Notes: generated by a model from the letters alone, not told the origin. Positions 36,479 to 45,700 are shown, numbered from the stretch's first letter. The stretch: 48,031 nucleotides of DNA from Desulfuromonas sp. (GCA_002869605.1 PKUI01000226.1:1-48031), one strand, 5' to 3'. Numbers and translations are program-made.

Positions 36479-36607
36479 GCTCGCTAAAAACAGCTGTATT
36501 TCGGACAGTTAAAGGAAGCCAACGCGCTTCGCACCTGTCCCCTTTGAGCATGCGACGATTTTCGCGCCCCGCCGGCAGCACGATCGAAAGCCGGCAGGGC
36601 GCTTTTT
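36479..36607 (+). ncRNA. Candidate structured small RNA or leader, about 128 nt
   Basis: Between a strong promoter and a terminator there is no credible ORF. The RNA can fold into a branched form: GCTC near the 5' end pairs with GAGC (36546 area), enclosing GGACAG/CTGTCC and an inner GAAGC/GCTTC hairpin. The terminator stem follows. It could be an independent small RNA or an attenuated leader of the AAA ATPase gene 40 bases downstream. It does not fit any RNA family I know. Confidence 0.4.
36564..36607 (+). terminator. Rho-independent terminator upstream of the AAA ATPase gene
   Basis: GCGCCCCGCCGGC (36564-36576) pairs with GCCGGCAGGGCGC (36590-36602) with one mismatch, followed by five T. 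It sits before, not after, a gene, which suggests a small RNA end or an attenuator. Confidence 0.7.
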
Positions 36608-36645
36608 ACTTTATGAACATAAAATACGACGAGAGAGAGACTCCC

Positions 36646-37542
36646 ATGGACCTGACACCTGACATGATTGCCCGCCTCGACCGCGTACTGCGCTCGGTCG
36701 AGCAGCTGCTCCCCAAGCCGACCAATGACGTCAACTGGGAGCAGTGCTACGCTGCCAACTGGCGCCGCCACTCCTTCTCCGGCTTTCTCGAGCCGGTCAA
36801 GGTAACCGACTCGACCCGCCTCGAGGAACTGCTCGGGGTTGAGAAACAGGTCGAGACCATGGTCAAAAACACCCGCCAGTTCATCGCCGGGCTGCCGGCC
36901 AACAACGCCCTGATGTGGGGCTCGCGCGGCACTGGCAAGTCGTCACTGGTCAAGGCGCTGCTCAACAAGTTCGCCCCCGAAGGGCTACGCATCATCCAGG
37001 TCGAAAAGGAAGACCTGGTCTACCTGGCGGAGATCTTTGCAGCGGTTGAGCACCAGCCCTATCGCTTCATCCTGCTGTGTGACGATTTGACCTTCGAGGT
37101 CGGCGAGTTGAGCTACAAGATGCTCAAGAGCGCCCTCGACGGCTCAGTCTACTCGGCCCCCGAAAACGTCCTGATCTACGTCACCTCCAACCGGCGCTAC
37201 CTGCTCCCGCAACTCGAAAGTGACAAGCTCGGTGGCGCCTACGTCAACGGAGAACTACAGCAGGGTGAGATCATGGAAGAGAAAAGCTCGCTGTCGGACC
37301 GTTTCGGTCTGTGGGTAGCCTTCCACGTCTTCACCCAGGAACGCTTTATCGACGCGGTTCGCCTCAGCATCGAGCGCTTTGCCCGCGAGCTCGGCACGGA
37401 GATCCCCTGGAGCAAGGAACTCGAACTCGAAGCGATTCAGTGGACCCACGACAAGAGCAAGCGTTGCGGACGTACCGCCTACCAGTTCTCCAAGAACTAC
37501 GTCGGCCGCTACCTGCTGGAACGCAAGGACAAAGTAGCCTGA
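36646..37542 (+). CDS. DUF815-family AAA ATPase
   Basis: The 298-residue protein has an N-terminal helical part with WRRHSFSGFLEPV, a Walker A GSRGTGKSSLVKALL near residue 90, a Walker B FILLCDDLTFE, the sensor-like VLIYVTSNRRYLLP and an arginine-finger-like SLSDRFGLW. This is the pattern of the DUF815 family of predicted AAA ATPases, whose function is not established. ATG 36646 follows GAGAGAGAGA at proper spacing and fits the family length; a longer frame reaches into the terminator upstream. It stands alone and ends at a 12-bp hairpin. Confidence 0.9.
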   Translation: MDLTPDMIARLDRVLRSVEQLLPKPTNDVNWEQCYAANWRRHSFSGFLEPVKVTDSTRLEELLGVEKQVETMVKNTRQFIAGLPANNALMWGSRGTGKSSLVKALLNKFAPEGLRIIQVEKEDLVYLAEIFAAVEHQPYRFILLCDDLTFEVGELSYKMLKSALDGSVYSAPENVLIYVTSNRRYLLPQLESDKLGGAYVNGELQQGEIMEEKSSLSDRFGLWVAFHVFTQERFIDAVRLSIERFARELGTEIPWSKELELEAIQWTHDKSKRCGRTAYQFSKNYVGRYLLERKDKVA

Positions 37543-37554
37543 AGCAACGAACAT

Positions 37555-37581
37555 GGGCTCCCGGAACCATTCCGGGAGCCC
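37555..37581 (+). terminator. Hairpin, probable terminator
   Basis: GGGCTCCCGGAA pairs perfectly with TTCCGGGAGCCC around CCA, directly after the AAA ATPase gene. There is no T tract, so efficiency is uncertain. Confidence 0.55.
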
Positions 37582-37657
37582 TCCACTCTTGACAGTCTGC
37601 CCCTCCCGCCCGATACTGAGCCCCGACTCCACCCCCCCTGCGTAACGACGAGATAGT

Positions 37658-38926
37658 ATGCGTACCTTTGCCAACCTGTTCCTGTTCTTCTTCGTTGCCG
37701 ACGGGCTCCTCTCGAGCATCGACGACCTGCTCGGCCTCGCCTTCGGCATCGAAGCCCTCTCCCCGCTACGCAACCTGAACGCCCTGGCGACCCTGGCCCT
37801 GGCGCTGCTTATTTTCGTTTCCCTCGGCATCGACCGGCGTCTACCGAAACGGATCTTCCTGCCGTTGTGCGTTTTTCTGCTCTGGACCACAACCGGCTGC
37901 TGGCCGCTACTCGGCCTGATCGCCACCCAGCCTCTTTTGCTGCTCGCCTCCCTGCTGCAACTGCTGCTCGGCGGGCTGGTCCTCGCCTACCAGCGCCACC
38001 GGAGCGGATCCAGCATTCAGCTCACACAGGAGGAATTCCATGGAGCGTCGTTCAGCCTCGGCAACACCCTCGGCTACTTCAGCCTGGTGCTGCTGGCGCT
38101 GCCGCTTATCCTCGGCTACACGGCCCTGGCCACTCTCAACCAGGAGCTCGATTCCAGGACCTCCGGCTTCATGCGCATCAGCCCCGTCGGGCTGTACATG
38201 AAAGAGCGCACCTACCGCCTGCAGGAAAAAACCGTCCGCTTAAACGGAATGATCCATATCGGTGAAAAGCACTACTTTCAGGATCTCACCCAATCACTCA
38301 AGGCCCCGCGCAGCATCGTACTCGCCGAAGGGGTCAGTGACACGCAGGGGCTGCTCACCTCGCGCTTCGATTACACCGAGCTGGGCAACGTTCTCGGCCT
38401 CACCAGCCAGAATGAGATGACCTTCGACGCCCACAGGGTGTCGCTTGCCGAGGCCCCATGGGAAGGTACCGACCCCGCGGAACCCCAGATCGCCCCGGCC
38501 GATGTCGACCTGAGCAGTTTTACGCCACTGACCATCGAGTTTCTCAACCAGCTGGGCAAACTGCTTACGGGCAAAGGGCCCTTCGCGCAAAATTACGCCA
38601 GCTACAACGCCTGGATGGAAAGTCACATGACCCCCGAGCTCTATGACACCATCATGGGTGACATCCTCGACAAACGGAACGCGGCCCTGCTCGGCCACCT
38701 CAACACAGCCCTGCAGCATTACGACACCGTGTTGATCCCCTGGGGAGCAATGCATATGCCGGCCGTCGAAGAGCTACTTCTGACCCGGGGCTTCCAGCAG
38801 ATCGATGAGCAGGAACACCTCAGTATCCGCTTCGCCTCCCTGCCGTTTGCAGAAATCTCCACCCACTTCGGTTCATCCCGCCAGGTCACAGCGGAATCGC
38901 CAGGCAACCCGCCAAGTGACCAGTAA
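37658..38926 (+). CDS. Membrane protein with a TraB/ChaN-like domain
   Basis: The 422-residue protein has about five hydrophobic helices in its first 170 residues, then a soluble domain. The soluble part has GEKHYFQDL near residue 200, an acidic VLAEGVSD, and RNAALLGHL followed by GAMHMPAVEELLLTRGF near the end. These match the order of the conserved GxxH, Glu, Arg-Asn/Asp and GxxH motifs in TraB/PrgY/GumN and ChaN-type proteins (Tiki/EreA-like fold). Some members are metal-dependent hydrolases; the activity here is unknown. It lies alone, 116 bases after the AAA ATPase gene. No clear ribosome site was found. Confidence 0.65.
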   Translation: MRTFANLFLFFFVADGLLSSIDDLLGLAFGIEALSPLRNLNALATLALALLIFVSLGIDRRLPKRIFLPLCVFLLWTTTGCWPLLGLIATQPLLLLASLLQLLLGGLVLAYQRHRSGSSIQLTQEEFHGASFSLGNTLGYFSLVLLALPLILGYTALATLNQELDSRTSGFMRISPVGLYMKERTYRLQEKTVRLNGMIHIGEKHYFQDLTQSLKAPRSIVLAEGVSDTQGLLTSRFDYTELGNVLGLTSQNEMTFDAHRVSLAEAPWEGTDPAEPQIAPADVDLSSFTPLTIEFLNQLGKLLTGKGPFAQNYASYNAWMESHMTPELYDTIMGDILDKRNAALLGHLNTALQHYDTVLIPWGAMHMPAVEELLLTRGFQQIDEQEHLSIRFASLPFAEISTHFGSSRQVTAESPGNPPSDQ

Positions 38927-39276
38927 GACACACCGCTGAACCGTTATTGCCACACCTGCCCGCCCCCCAGGCGACATGCGACGAAACTAATTAGCTAAAC
39001 AAGCGTCGATAATCAAAAGAGTTTCCTCTTGGTTAGCGCAACCCAACCGAAGCTGGCAAAATACTTGCTGAATTATTTAGTAAACAAATAGCGCAAGGAG
39101 TTTTGCTTCAGCCGCCATAAAGAACACAACCTCTCTTAGCCAACCAACGATCTCCCGGCCCGACTGACCGATGCCCCCTTCCTGGCAACCCGGTGGGCCA
39201 ACTCCGTGAAAACATTTTGACGATACAAGGACCGGTCTACCGGTCGTAGGATACGTGCGTCCAAAAGGAGACCTAA
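38927..39276 (+). other. Intergenic leader of the multiheme lipoprotein gene
   Basis: The region contains an imperfect inverted repeat GCTAAACAAG (38994-39003)/CTTGGTTAGC (39028-39037), a sigma-54-type promoter at 39054-39069 and about 200 bases of leader. The leader includes a palindrome GACCGGTCTACCGGTC at 39230-39245 close to the ribosome site. No gene and no known riboswitch is recognised. Confidence 0.5.
39054..39069 (+). promoter_or_regulatory. Sigma-54-type promoter
   Basis: TGGCAAAATACTTGCT keeps the invariant GG and GC with the required 10-base separation and matches TGGCA and TTGCT ends. It would start transcription near 39081 and needs an enhancer-binding activator. Confidence 0.6.
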
Positions 39277-42216
39277 ATGAACAACAAGCGAACAGATTTC
39301 AGCCCATTTAAAACCATGCTCTGTGCAGGCATTGTCTGCATATTGCTGCTCGCCGGTTGCGGCAGTTCCATGGATTCAGAGCCGTTCGATATTACCAGCA
39401 GAAGTTCCGTAAATTCAGGGGTTGCCGTCGATCCGTACATCTTCAACGCACGCTTTGAAGAGCTATCAGCCGACGGTTTGCAGGTTATTCAGGCCCAGTC
39501 TTCTCCCAGCGACCTTAACGGACACTTCTCCTTTGCCTATTTCCTGAAGGAAGGCTCGCTGCTGCGCATGAAGAGCTCGAGCCGCGGCCAACATGGTAAT
39601 GCCCCTTACACCGGGCTGCTCAAGCGCATCGTCAACAGCAGCGACGAAGCCTCCCTGGTGGTCTCACCTCTGACCACCCTGATCGCCAACGGCATGTCCG
39701 AAAACGACCTCCTTATACTCCTTGAAAATGCCGGCATTTCGGGACTGACCAACTCCCAGCTCTATGACGACCCGATGGCGGAACTCAGCGGCGCAACCAG
39801 CGGCATCACCGACGAGCAGCTGCAGCTGTTACGCGCCAACATGGCGGTGAACACCCTGATGCTGATCCTGGACGACTTCGACTTTGCCGGCGGCTCGACG
39901 TCCGTCAGCCTGGACGACTGCGTGAAGCTGAGCAACATGACCCTGAATGCCGCCGACTTCGCCGAGCTCGCCGCGAGCATATCCGGCGAACTGGGGGGAG
40001 CGTTCATCTTCGAAGACCTGGCAACCGCCGCCGTCGAGGTCCACACCACCGTGGCGACACAGCTCCGTCAAGACCTCGCCTCCGGCACAGTGCCGACTGC
40101 CGCCCGCCTCGAGCAGCTGCGCAACAACGCTCTCGAGTTACTTGCGACCATCGCCCGTGACAACTGCGCGGCGCGCCTTAATACTGTCACTGTCACCTCC
40201 ACAGGTGAAACCCTCTTCAACACCAACTGTGCCGGCTGCCACAACCTCGGCAGCGGCGGCACCATGGACCTAAGCGGCGACAGCGCCCTGCTGGCCGGCA
40301 AGTTCGGCAACGGCGGCAGCCATAACGGGCAGACCCTGAGCGCCAGTGAAATAACCAACGTCGGCGATTATCTTGACGGTGCCTCAAACACACCTCCTCC
40401 GGAACCTCCAGCCATCCCACTGACCGGCGAAGAGCTCTACGCACTCGAATGCCAGGGCTGTCACGGCAGCCTCGCCACCAGCAACATCAGCGATCGCACG
40501 ACCAGCGGCATCAGTAACGCCATCAACGCCAACGTCGGCGGCATGAGCTACTTGACCCTGAGCAGCGAGCAGCTCGCGTTGATTGCCGCGGCCCTGCCAA
40601 TCGAGACCCTGCCGCCGGCTCCCATCCCGGAGCGCAGCGGAATAGAAGTCTACGACCAGGAGTGCGCCGGTTGCCACATGCTCGGCAGCCATGACACTGC
40701 CGGTAACATCGACCTCGCCGCCAAGGGGATCCTCATCGTCACCAAAATCGAAACCGGACACATGGGCAAGAGCCTAAGCAGCACCGAACTGGCCTCACTG
40801 GCCGACTTCGCAAACACCTTCGCCCCCCCTCTCCCCCCGGCTACGGCACGCAGCGCCGAAACCATCTATAACGACATCTGCGGCGCCTGTCACATGCTCA
40901 ACGGCTACGATGATACCGGCTCCATCGACCTCGCCGGCATGGGGAGTACAGCCGTGACCAAGGTAGCGGCAGGCCACGGCGACAGCCTCTCCACCGAGGA
41001 GCTCACCTCTCTCGCCAGCTGGCTCGACACCTTCGCCCCCGCCCCGCCACCGCCCACGACACGTGCCGGTGAGACCATTTACAACCAGAGCTGCGGCGCC
41101 TGCCACAAGCTCTACGGCTACGACAGCGTCGGCAACATCGACTTGGCAGGCATGGGCAGCACAGCCCTGACCAAGCTGGCGACGGGCCACGGCGGCACCC
41201 TTTCAACCGAGGAGCAAAGCAACATCGCGGCCTGGCTAGACACTTTCGCCCCCACCCCCCCTCCGGCCGTCGATCGTAATGGTGAAACCGTCTACAACGA
41301 AAACTGTGGCGGCTGCCACAAGCTCTACGGCTACGACGCGGTCGGCAACGTCGATCTCGCAAGTCAAGGGAGTCTCGCCCTCACCAAGCTCGCCACCGGC
41401 CATGGCGGCAGCGTCACCAGTGGCGAGCAGCTCAACCTCGCCAACTGGCTCGACACCTTCGCTCCGGCTCCGCCGCCGGTTGTCGCCCGTGGCGGCCAGG
41501 AAGTCTACGACGTCGAATGTGCCGGCTGCCACAAGGTCAACGGCTACGATGCCGACGGCACGGCCCCCGACATCGCCGGCAACGGCAGCGGCGCGACGCT
41601 CAAGATCAACGGCAGTCACAACGGCGTCTCCCTGATCAGCGAAGAGCTCGTCAATCTGAGTTCCTGGCTCGACACCTTCCAGCCGGGTGACCCGTATGCC
41701 GGTTCGTGCAATGCCTGCCACGGCCAGCCTCCGGTCACCGGCGCCCACGAGATACACACCAGCCTGGCCAAGGTCGGCACCGACTGCGCCGTCTGCCACC
41801 TAACTGCAGCCCACAACGGCAGTGTCGACCTCGCCTTCCCGGCCACCTGGGATGCCAAAAGCGGTATGGCTAACAGCAACGGCAGCAGCTGCTCCGCCAC
41901 CCGCTGCCATGGTGGCCAGACCAGCCCCAACTGGGTCAGTGGTACGCTGAACTCCGCGACCCAGTGCAGCAGTTGCCACACCTTCGGCACCAGCGAATAC
42001 AACGGGTACTACTCAGGAAGGCATGAGAAGCACGCAGTCGACAAACGATACGCCTGCACCACCTGCCACGACAGCGCCAAACTCGCCAACGGACACTTCA
42101 GCGACCTGAGTACTATCGCCTTTGAGCAGGCTCCGTCCACCACCATCAAGAGCTCACTCAGCTACTCGGGCGGCACCTGCCAGACGGCTGGCTGCCACGG
42201 CAGCAAGCGCTGGTAA
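39277..42216 (+). CDS. Multiheme cytochrome c lipoprotein (13 heme motifs)
   Basis: The 979-residue protein has a lipobox LLLAGC (C28), so it is a lipoprotein, likely on the outer membrane. The first 310 residues lack hemes. Seven CxxCH-containing domains then follow (about 317 to 745). The last five repeat with a period of about 71 residues (213 bases) and have Pro-rich linkers such as DTFAPAPPP. The C-terminus holds six more sites: CNACH, CAVCH, CSATRCH, CSSCH, CTTCH and CQTAGCH. Two of these are CxxxxCH, as in the Geobacter CxxxxCH/CxxCH domain. It probably conducts electrons to or at the cell surface. A ribosome site AAAAGGAGACC precedes ATG 39277. It has its own sigma-54-type promoter and terminator. 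Confidence 0.9.
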   Translation: MNNKRTDFSPFKTMLCAGIVCILLLAGCGSSMDSEPFDITSRSSVNSGVAVDPYIFNARFEELSADGLQVIQAQSSPSDLNGHFSFAYFLKEGSLLRMKSSSRGQHGNAPYTGLLKRIVNSSDEASLVVSPLTTLIANGMSENDLLILLENAGISGLTNSQLYDDPMAELSGATSGITDEQLQLLRANMAVNTLMLILDDFDFAGGSTSVSLDDCVKLSNMTLNAADFAELAASISGELGGAFIFEDLATAAVEVHTTVATQLRQDLASGTVPTAARLEQLRNNALELLATIARDNCAARLNTVTVTSTGETLFNTNCAGCHNLGSGGTMDLSGDSALLAGKFGNGGSHNGQTLSASEITNVGDYLDGASNTPPPEPPAIPLTGEELYALECQGCHGSLATSNISDRTTSGISNAINANVGGMSYLTLSSEQLALIAAALPIETLPPAPIPERSGIEVYDQECAGCHMLGSHDTAGNIDLAAKGILIVTKIETGHMGKSLSSTELASLADFANTFAPPLPPATARSAETIYNDICGACHMLNGYDDTGSIDLAGMGSTAVTKVAAGHGDSLSTEELTSLASWLDTFAPAPPPPTTRAGETIYNQSCGACHKLYGYDSVGNIDLAGMGSTALTKLATGHGGTLSTEEQSNIAAWLDTFAPTPPPAVDRNGETVYNENCGGCHKLYGYDAVGNVDLASQGSLALTKLATGHGGSVTSGEQLNLANWLDTFAPAPPPVVARGGQEVYDVECAGCHKVNGYDADGTAPDIAGNGSGATLKINGSHNGVSLISEELVNLSSWLDTFQPGDPYAGSCNACHGQPPVTGAHEIHTSLAKVGTDCAVCHLTAAHNGSVDLAFPATWDAKSGMANSNGSSCSATRCHGGQTSPNWVSGTLNSATQCSSCHTFGTSEYNGYYSGRHEKHAVDKRYACTTCHDSAKLANGHFSDLSTIAFEQAPSTTIKSSLSYSGGTCQTAGCHGSKRW
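40640..41690 (+). repeat. Tandem 213-base coding repeats (five monoheme domains)
   Basis: The heme cysteine codons lie near 40663, 40879, 41092, 41305 and 41518, spacings of 216, 213, 213 and 213 bases. Each unit encodes a (E/Q)(T/V)xYxxxCxxCH...GYDxxGxxDLA...LxxxxxWLDTFAP module. Repeats 4 to 6 are the most alike at both protein and DNA level, suggesting recent duplication within the gene. Confidence 0.85.
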
Positions 42217-42237
42217 TCCCCCATCAGCCAAAGCCAA

Positions 42238-42266
42238 GGGCCGGCCCATCTGGACCGGCCCTTTTT
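42238..42266 (+). terminator. Rho-independent terminator
   Basis: GGGCCGG (42238-42244) pairs with CCGGCCC (42255-42261), followed by five T. It separates the cytochrome gene from the riboswitch-controlled gene. Confidence 0.85.
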
Positions 42267-42426
42267 ATCGTGAGCATTAACCGAGTGGGTGATCGTAATT
42301 CAACATGGAAACCGTTCGAGAGAAGATTCCCATCAATAAAGATGCTGATCCAAAATCATTAATTATTTAACATTAGAATCTATTGACACGATAGCCGCTA
42401 GTGCTATTTTGAAATCAAACAAAATA
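42267..42426 (+). other. AT-rich intergenic region
   Basis: This stretch contains the promoter at 42383-42410 and no gene. Its base composition is markedly more AT-rich than the cytochrome gene. Confidence 0.5.
42383..42410 (+). promoter_or_regulatory. Promoter of the riboswitch-controlled gene
   Basis: TTGACA (42383-42388), a 16-base spacer and TATTTT (42405-42410). The start near 42417 would put the aptamer at the very 5' end of the RNA. Confidence 0.55.
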
Positions 42427-42427
42427 T

Positions 42428-42508
42428 ATACCCAGTCAAAACCAAACTTATCGTGAGATAGGGACGGAAAGCGGCGGGTCTTTAAGCTTTTGAGATGGCC
42501 GAGCTACC
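42428..42508 (+). promoter_or_regulatory. GEMM-type (cyclic dinucleotide) riboswitch aptamer, copy 1
   Basis: The conserved GEMM landmarks occur in order: CCAAACUUAUC, a GNRA tetraloop (GUGA at 42453-42456), the return strand GAUAGGGACGGAAAGC, then CGGGUCU ... AGAUGGCCGAGCUACC. The UAUC/GAUA stem and the GUCU/AGAU stem both pair. This family senses c-di-GMP, or 3',3'-cGAMP in some Geobacter members. Just before the CAAAC block, where c-di-GMP sensors have G20, the base appears to be C. Ligand is therefore uncertain. Confidence 0.75.
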
Positions 42509-42547
42509 AACGGGCGAAACCTGTTCTGTTGGTACGTTCGGCCTTTT
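42428..42547 (+). repeat. Direct repeat, left copy
   Basis: About 115 bases here recur at 46417-46537 in the same orientation, with roughly nine in ten bases identical by eye and one single-base insertion. The pair brackets the large secreted protein gene. Confidence 0.85.
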
Positions 42548-42552
42548 CTTTT
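42497..42552 (+). terminator. Riboswitch expression platform (terminator)
   Basis: GGCCGA (42497-42502) pairs with TCGGCC (42538-42543), with an inner TACCAAC/GTTGGTA stem, followed by a T-rich tract. The 5' arm is also the 3' strand of the aptamer, so ligand binding should prevent the terminator and turn expression on. Confidence 0.75.
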
Positions 42553-42644
42553 CACCAAAGTCCTTTTTCGAAAGGCAGCATCCCTTTTCTCCAGATAACG
42601 GATGCGGGCCAAAGAAGGCGGGGCTCACACAAAAGGGAGCTCTG

Positions 42645-42758
42645 ATGGAAAACACAGAGAAACAACTTAAATGTTGCATGACAAATCTCTGCCCTCCCTG
42701 TGCTTTTGGCTTTTATAAAGACAACCCTAAGAGAGGAGAGTCCGATGAATGCACCTAG
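42645..42758 (+). CDS. Possible small cysteine-rich protein (37 aa)
   Basis: A short ORF lies between the riboswitch terminator and the large secreted protein gene. It starts at ATG 42645 with GGGAG about 6 bases upstream and encodes 37 residues with five cysteines, including CCMTNLCPPC. Its last 14 bases overlap the start of the next gene in another frame (ATGAATGCACCTAG), so it could couple translation of the larger protein. It may be a real small protein, a leader peptide or chance. Confidence 0.3.
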   Translation: MENTEKQLKCCMTNLCPPCAFGFYKDNPKRGESDECT

Positions 42759-45700
42759 GTTAACTGGTATTTGGGTCACCGCTTGCCTACTCTTATGCTC
42801 AACGATATCTTTTGCAGCGAAGCCGGCCCCATCTACTGACGGCGCAGGCACCCTGACAGGCAAGGTCTTAGTTGCCGGCACAAGAGCTACCATTGTCGGA
42901 GCAACCGTGACCGCTGTCGGCATCGAAACTTACACCACTGAAACCGATAACCAAGGGGGCTACACAATGTTTCCGGTCGCTGGCGGCTACACCATCACTG
43001 CCACCGCCGACGGGTACAACAACAAGACATTCTCCGCAACCATCAGGGAAGGGAAAAGAACAAAACTCAACTTCGCTCTTTCTGAAGTTGTGCTGACAGG
43101 AGGGGTCCTCACTGGAACAGTGGCCGACTCGACAGGAGAACCACTGAGCGGCGTACTGATTGAAACAAACATTGGTGGATACAACGATCTTACGGATGCT
43201 GAGGGCCAATATTCTATGGAGGTTGCAGCAGGTGATTACAGCCTGAAGGCCTCTCTGGATGGTTATCAATCGGCAACAAAAACTGCATCGGTTGCAGCGG
43301 GCCTGACTACAACAACTGACTTTACATTAAATAAACTCTCTGCGGGCCTAAGCATTACTGCCTTGACCGCGACACCTTCCTCCTTCGTTGAAGCCGGTGC
43401 GACAACAATCTTATTGACGGCTACGGTAGAGGGAACACCCAGCAATTATTTCTGGGAGCAACTCTCCGGACCTAAGGTTCCTCTGACCGGCACAGGCTTA
43501 ACAGCAACCGCTGATGTCAGCGCTTTGGAGGTTGCCGCGGAGTGCGAATTGGTCTTCGAACTGACGGTTGCAGATGCCACCAATTCTGTGTCACAAACTG
43601 TCACTGTTCTCGTCCAACCAGTTGATATGCTTCAATATCCAGGGCCTAATGTCCAGATTGGCGGATCCACAACTGCCGTCGCCCGTTTCCAATACAGCGG
43701 TGCAGAATGGTGCCTTTTCAATATCGGCACCACACTCAAAGCGACCACCGTCGGTATCAATAAAGGAGACGTTTACGAACTCGTCCTGCCCGGCATAGTT
43801 TACGACATTGAAATCATCGATTACAACGCGCAAACCTATGCCCTGGTCGCTACCGGTAGCGCAGGCGTTGCTGTTGTAAACATCTCGGATCCGACCAACA
43901 TGTTGCTTGTCAGTGTCGCTCCGGTCAATTATTACTTCGACGGTGTAACTTATACTGAGGGCGGAGGTTCCATCCTCTACGACAATATTTTTGCCAGCGA
44001 TGCAGGTCCCGTCGTAGCCTTAGCCAGCGATGGCAATGATCTTTACATCGGCGACAACAATTATGGCATCCACAAAACATCCTTAGCCAATCTCTTCGGC
44101 GATATTCGTGAAGAGGGTGATGGCACCTTACTGATCGACCAAGAAGTGCTGACCGTTCAGTACGCCGGTGAACACACCTGGGGCGGCCCTATCTCGCTGG
44201 AGTACTACGACGGCAAGCTGTTTGCCGGTCTTGGAGCCCTCGGAATGGGGATATTTGATTCCGCAACCCTCGAACAAACAGGTCGCTACAATCTCTATAC
44301 TGACGAAGACCGCACGGAAGATTATTTCGGGACCATGGCCCTGAGTGAAACCGTACACCGTGACCTTGAGGGAGATCTTTTCCTCGATGACTTCACGGGC
44401 ATGCCTGACTATCGGCAGGTCAATTATGAAATCGGCATCATCATGCACGGAACAGACGAAGATAATACCCCCTGGGCTGATTTTGAGCGCGAAGGAAAAT
44501 GGTATTATGAGGCGGTTGATGTGGATGTTGCCCAGCAAGGGAATCGTACCATCGCATATATTGCCTACTCCCTCGGTGGCGTCATTGCAGCAGACATTAC
44601 CGGCTTCGAAACGGCGACGGCGACAAACTTCCTGAACGCTTCCTACCTGGGTTATTTTGTTGCAGTGCCCGCCAACGGCCCCTACGACACCGGTTCCCAA
44701 CCGTCCAGCTTGTTGCCTTATGAGGGAGCCGGCATGTTGAAAGAATCCGGCGTCTTAAGTGTCAATGTATTAGGCGACCGTCTTTATCTGACGGACCATT
44801 TTGCTGGCTTGGTCATTCTCAACAGTGCCGGAGAACCGGAAAACTGGCACGGCGATGCGCCACCGTATGATAACGACACCGACGGTATCCCGAACAACAA
44901 TGTCCCGGAGTTCGAAGATGTGACCTCTTACGACATGTCCCCCTGGGACCCGGTTGACAACGAATCTTTGCCATGGGCCTATTATCAGCCACCCTGTGAA
45001 CTGGCAACGCGTGAATTGAACGGTCATGGCTATGGCTTGGCCCTGATGGATAACATTCTTCTGTCTGCGGCTGGTCAGATTGACGTTCTCGAATGTTCCA
45101 CCGCCGGCGGACTCGTTTTTGTTGATGTCGTCGATATCGAGGCTCCGTTGATGGACGATCGCTTCGATATTGCGGTTGCCTTCCCGTCAACGGATGAGAT
45201 CGGTGCCGCTCCAGATGGTTCACCCACCGCCACTATTTCGCTTGGCCACACCGACGGCATTGCCGCAACCGAGAATTACATCTATGTCTCCGATGGCCCA
45301 CACGGCATCACGGCCTGGAAGATCACCAATGATGAAGGGTATCCGACAGACGAAGTACATGTCGTCGCCAATACGCTTCAGGACGAATATCCCATAGATG
45401 TCGGAGGAGAATTGATCTATCCGGCGTCGCATACTGTGCGCAACGTGCTCGATCCGAATGGGCAGTTCACCTGGGCACTCAGTGTCGGTAACGGAATGCG
45501 TCGTGTCCCGATTGCTGAAGTTGAAGCGGGGGGGGGCGAGGTTGGCTTACCACTCCTGATGAAACTTCATATTGATGACAGTTTTGAGCACAACGCTGAC
45601 TGGGGTGTGGTCAAAAAGTTCAACTATCAGGATCAGGCTTATGATGTTGAGTTTCTCGGCAACTATGCTTATGTCGCTGATGGTACTAACGGGTTAACCA

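Noticed and set aside
39081..39276. Riboswitch in the leader of the multiheme lipoprotein gene
   Set aside because: I compared it by eye with GEMM, cobalamin, TPP and SAM patterns and found no ordered set of conserved blocks.
40640..41690. Possible CRISPR or satellite array
   Set aside because: The 213-base units are diverged coding repeats with conserved heme codons, not short identical repeats with unique spacers.
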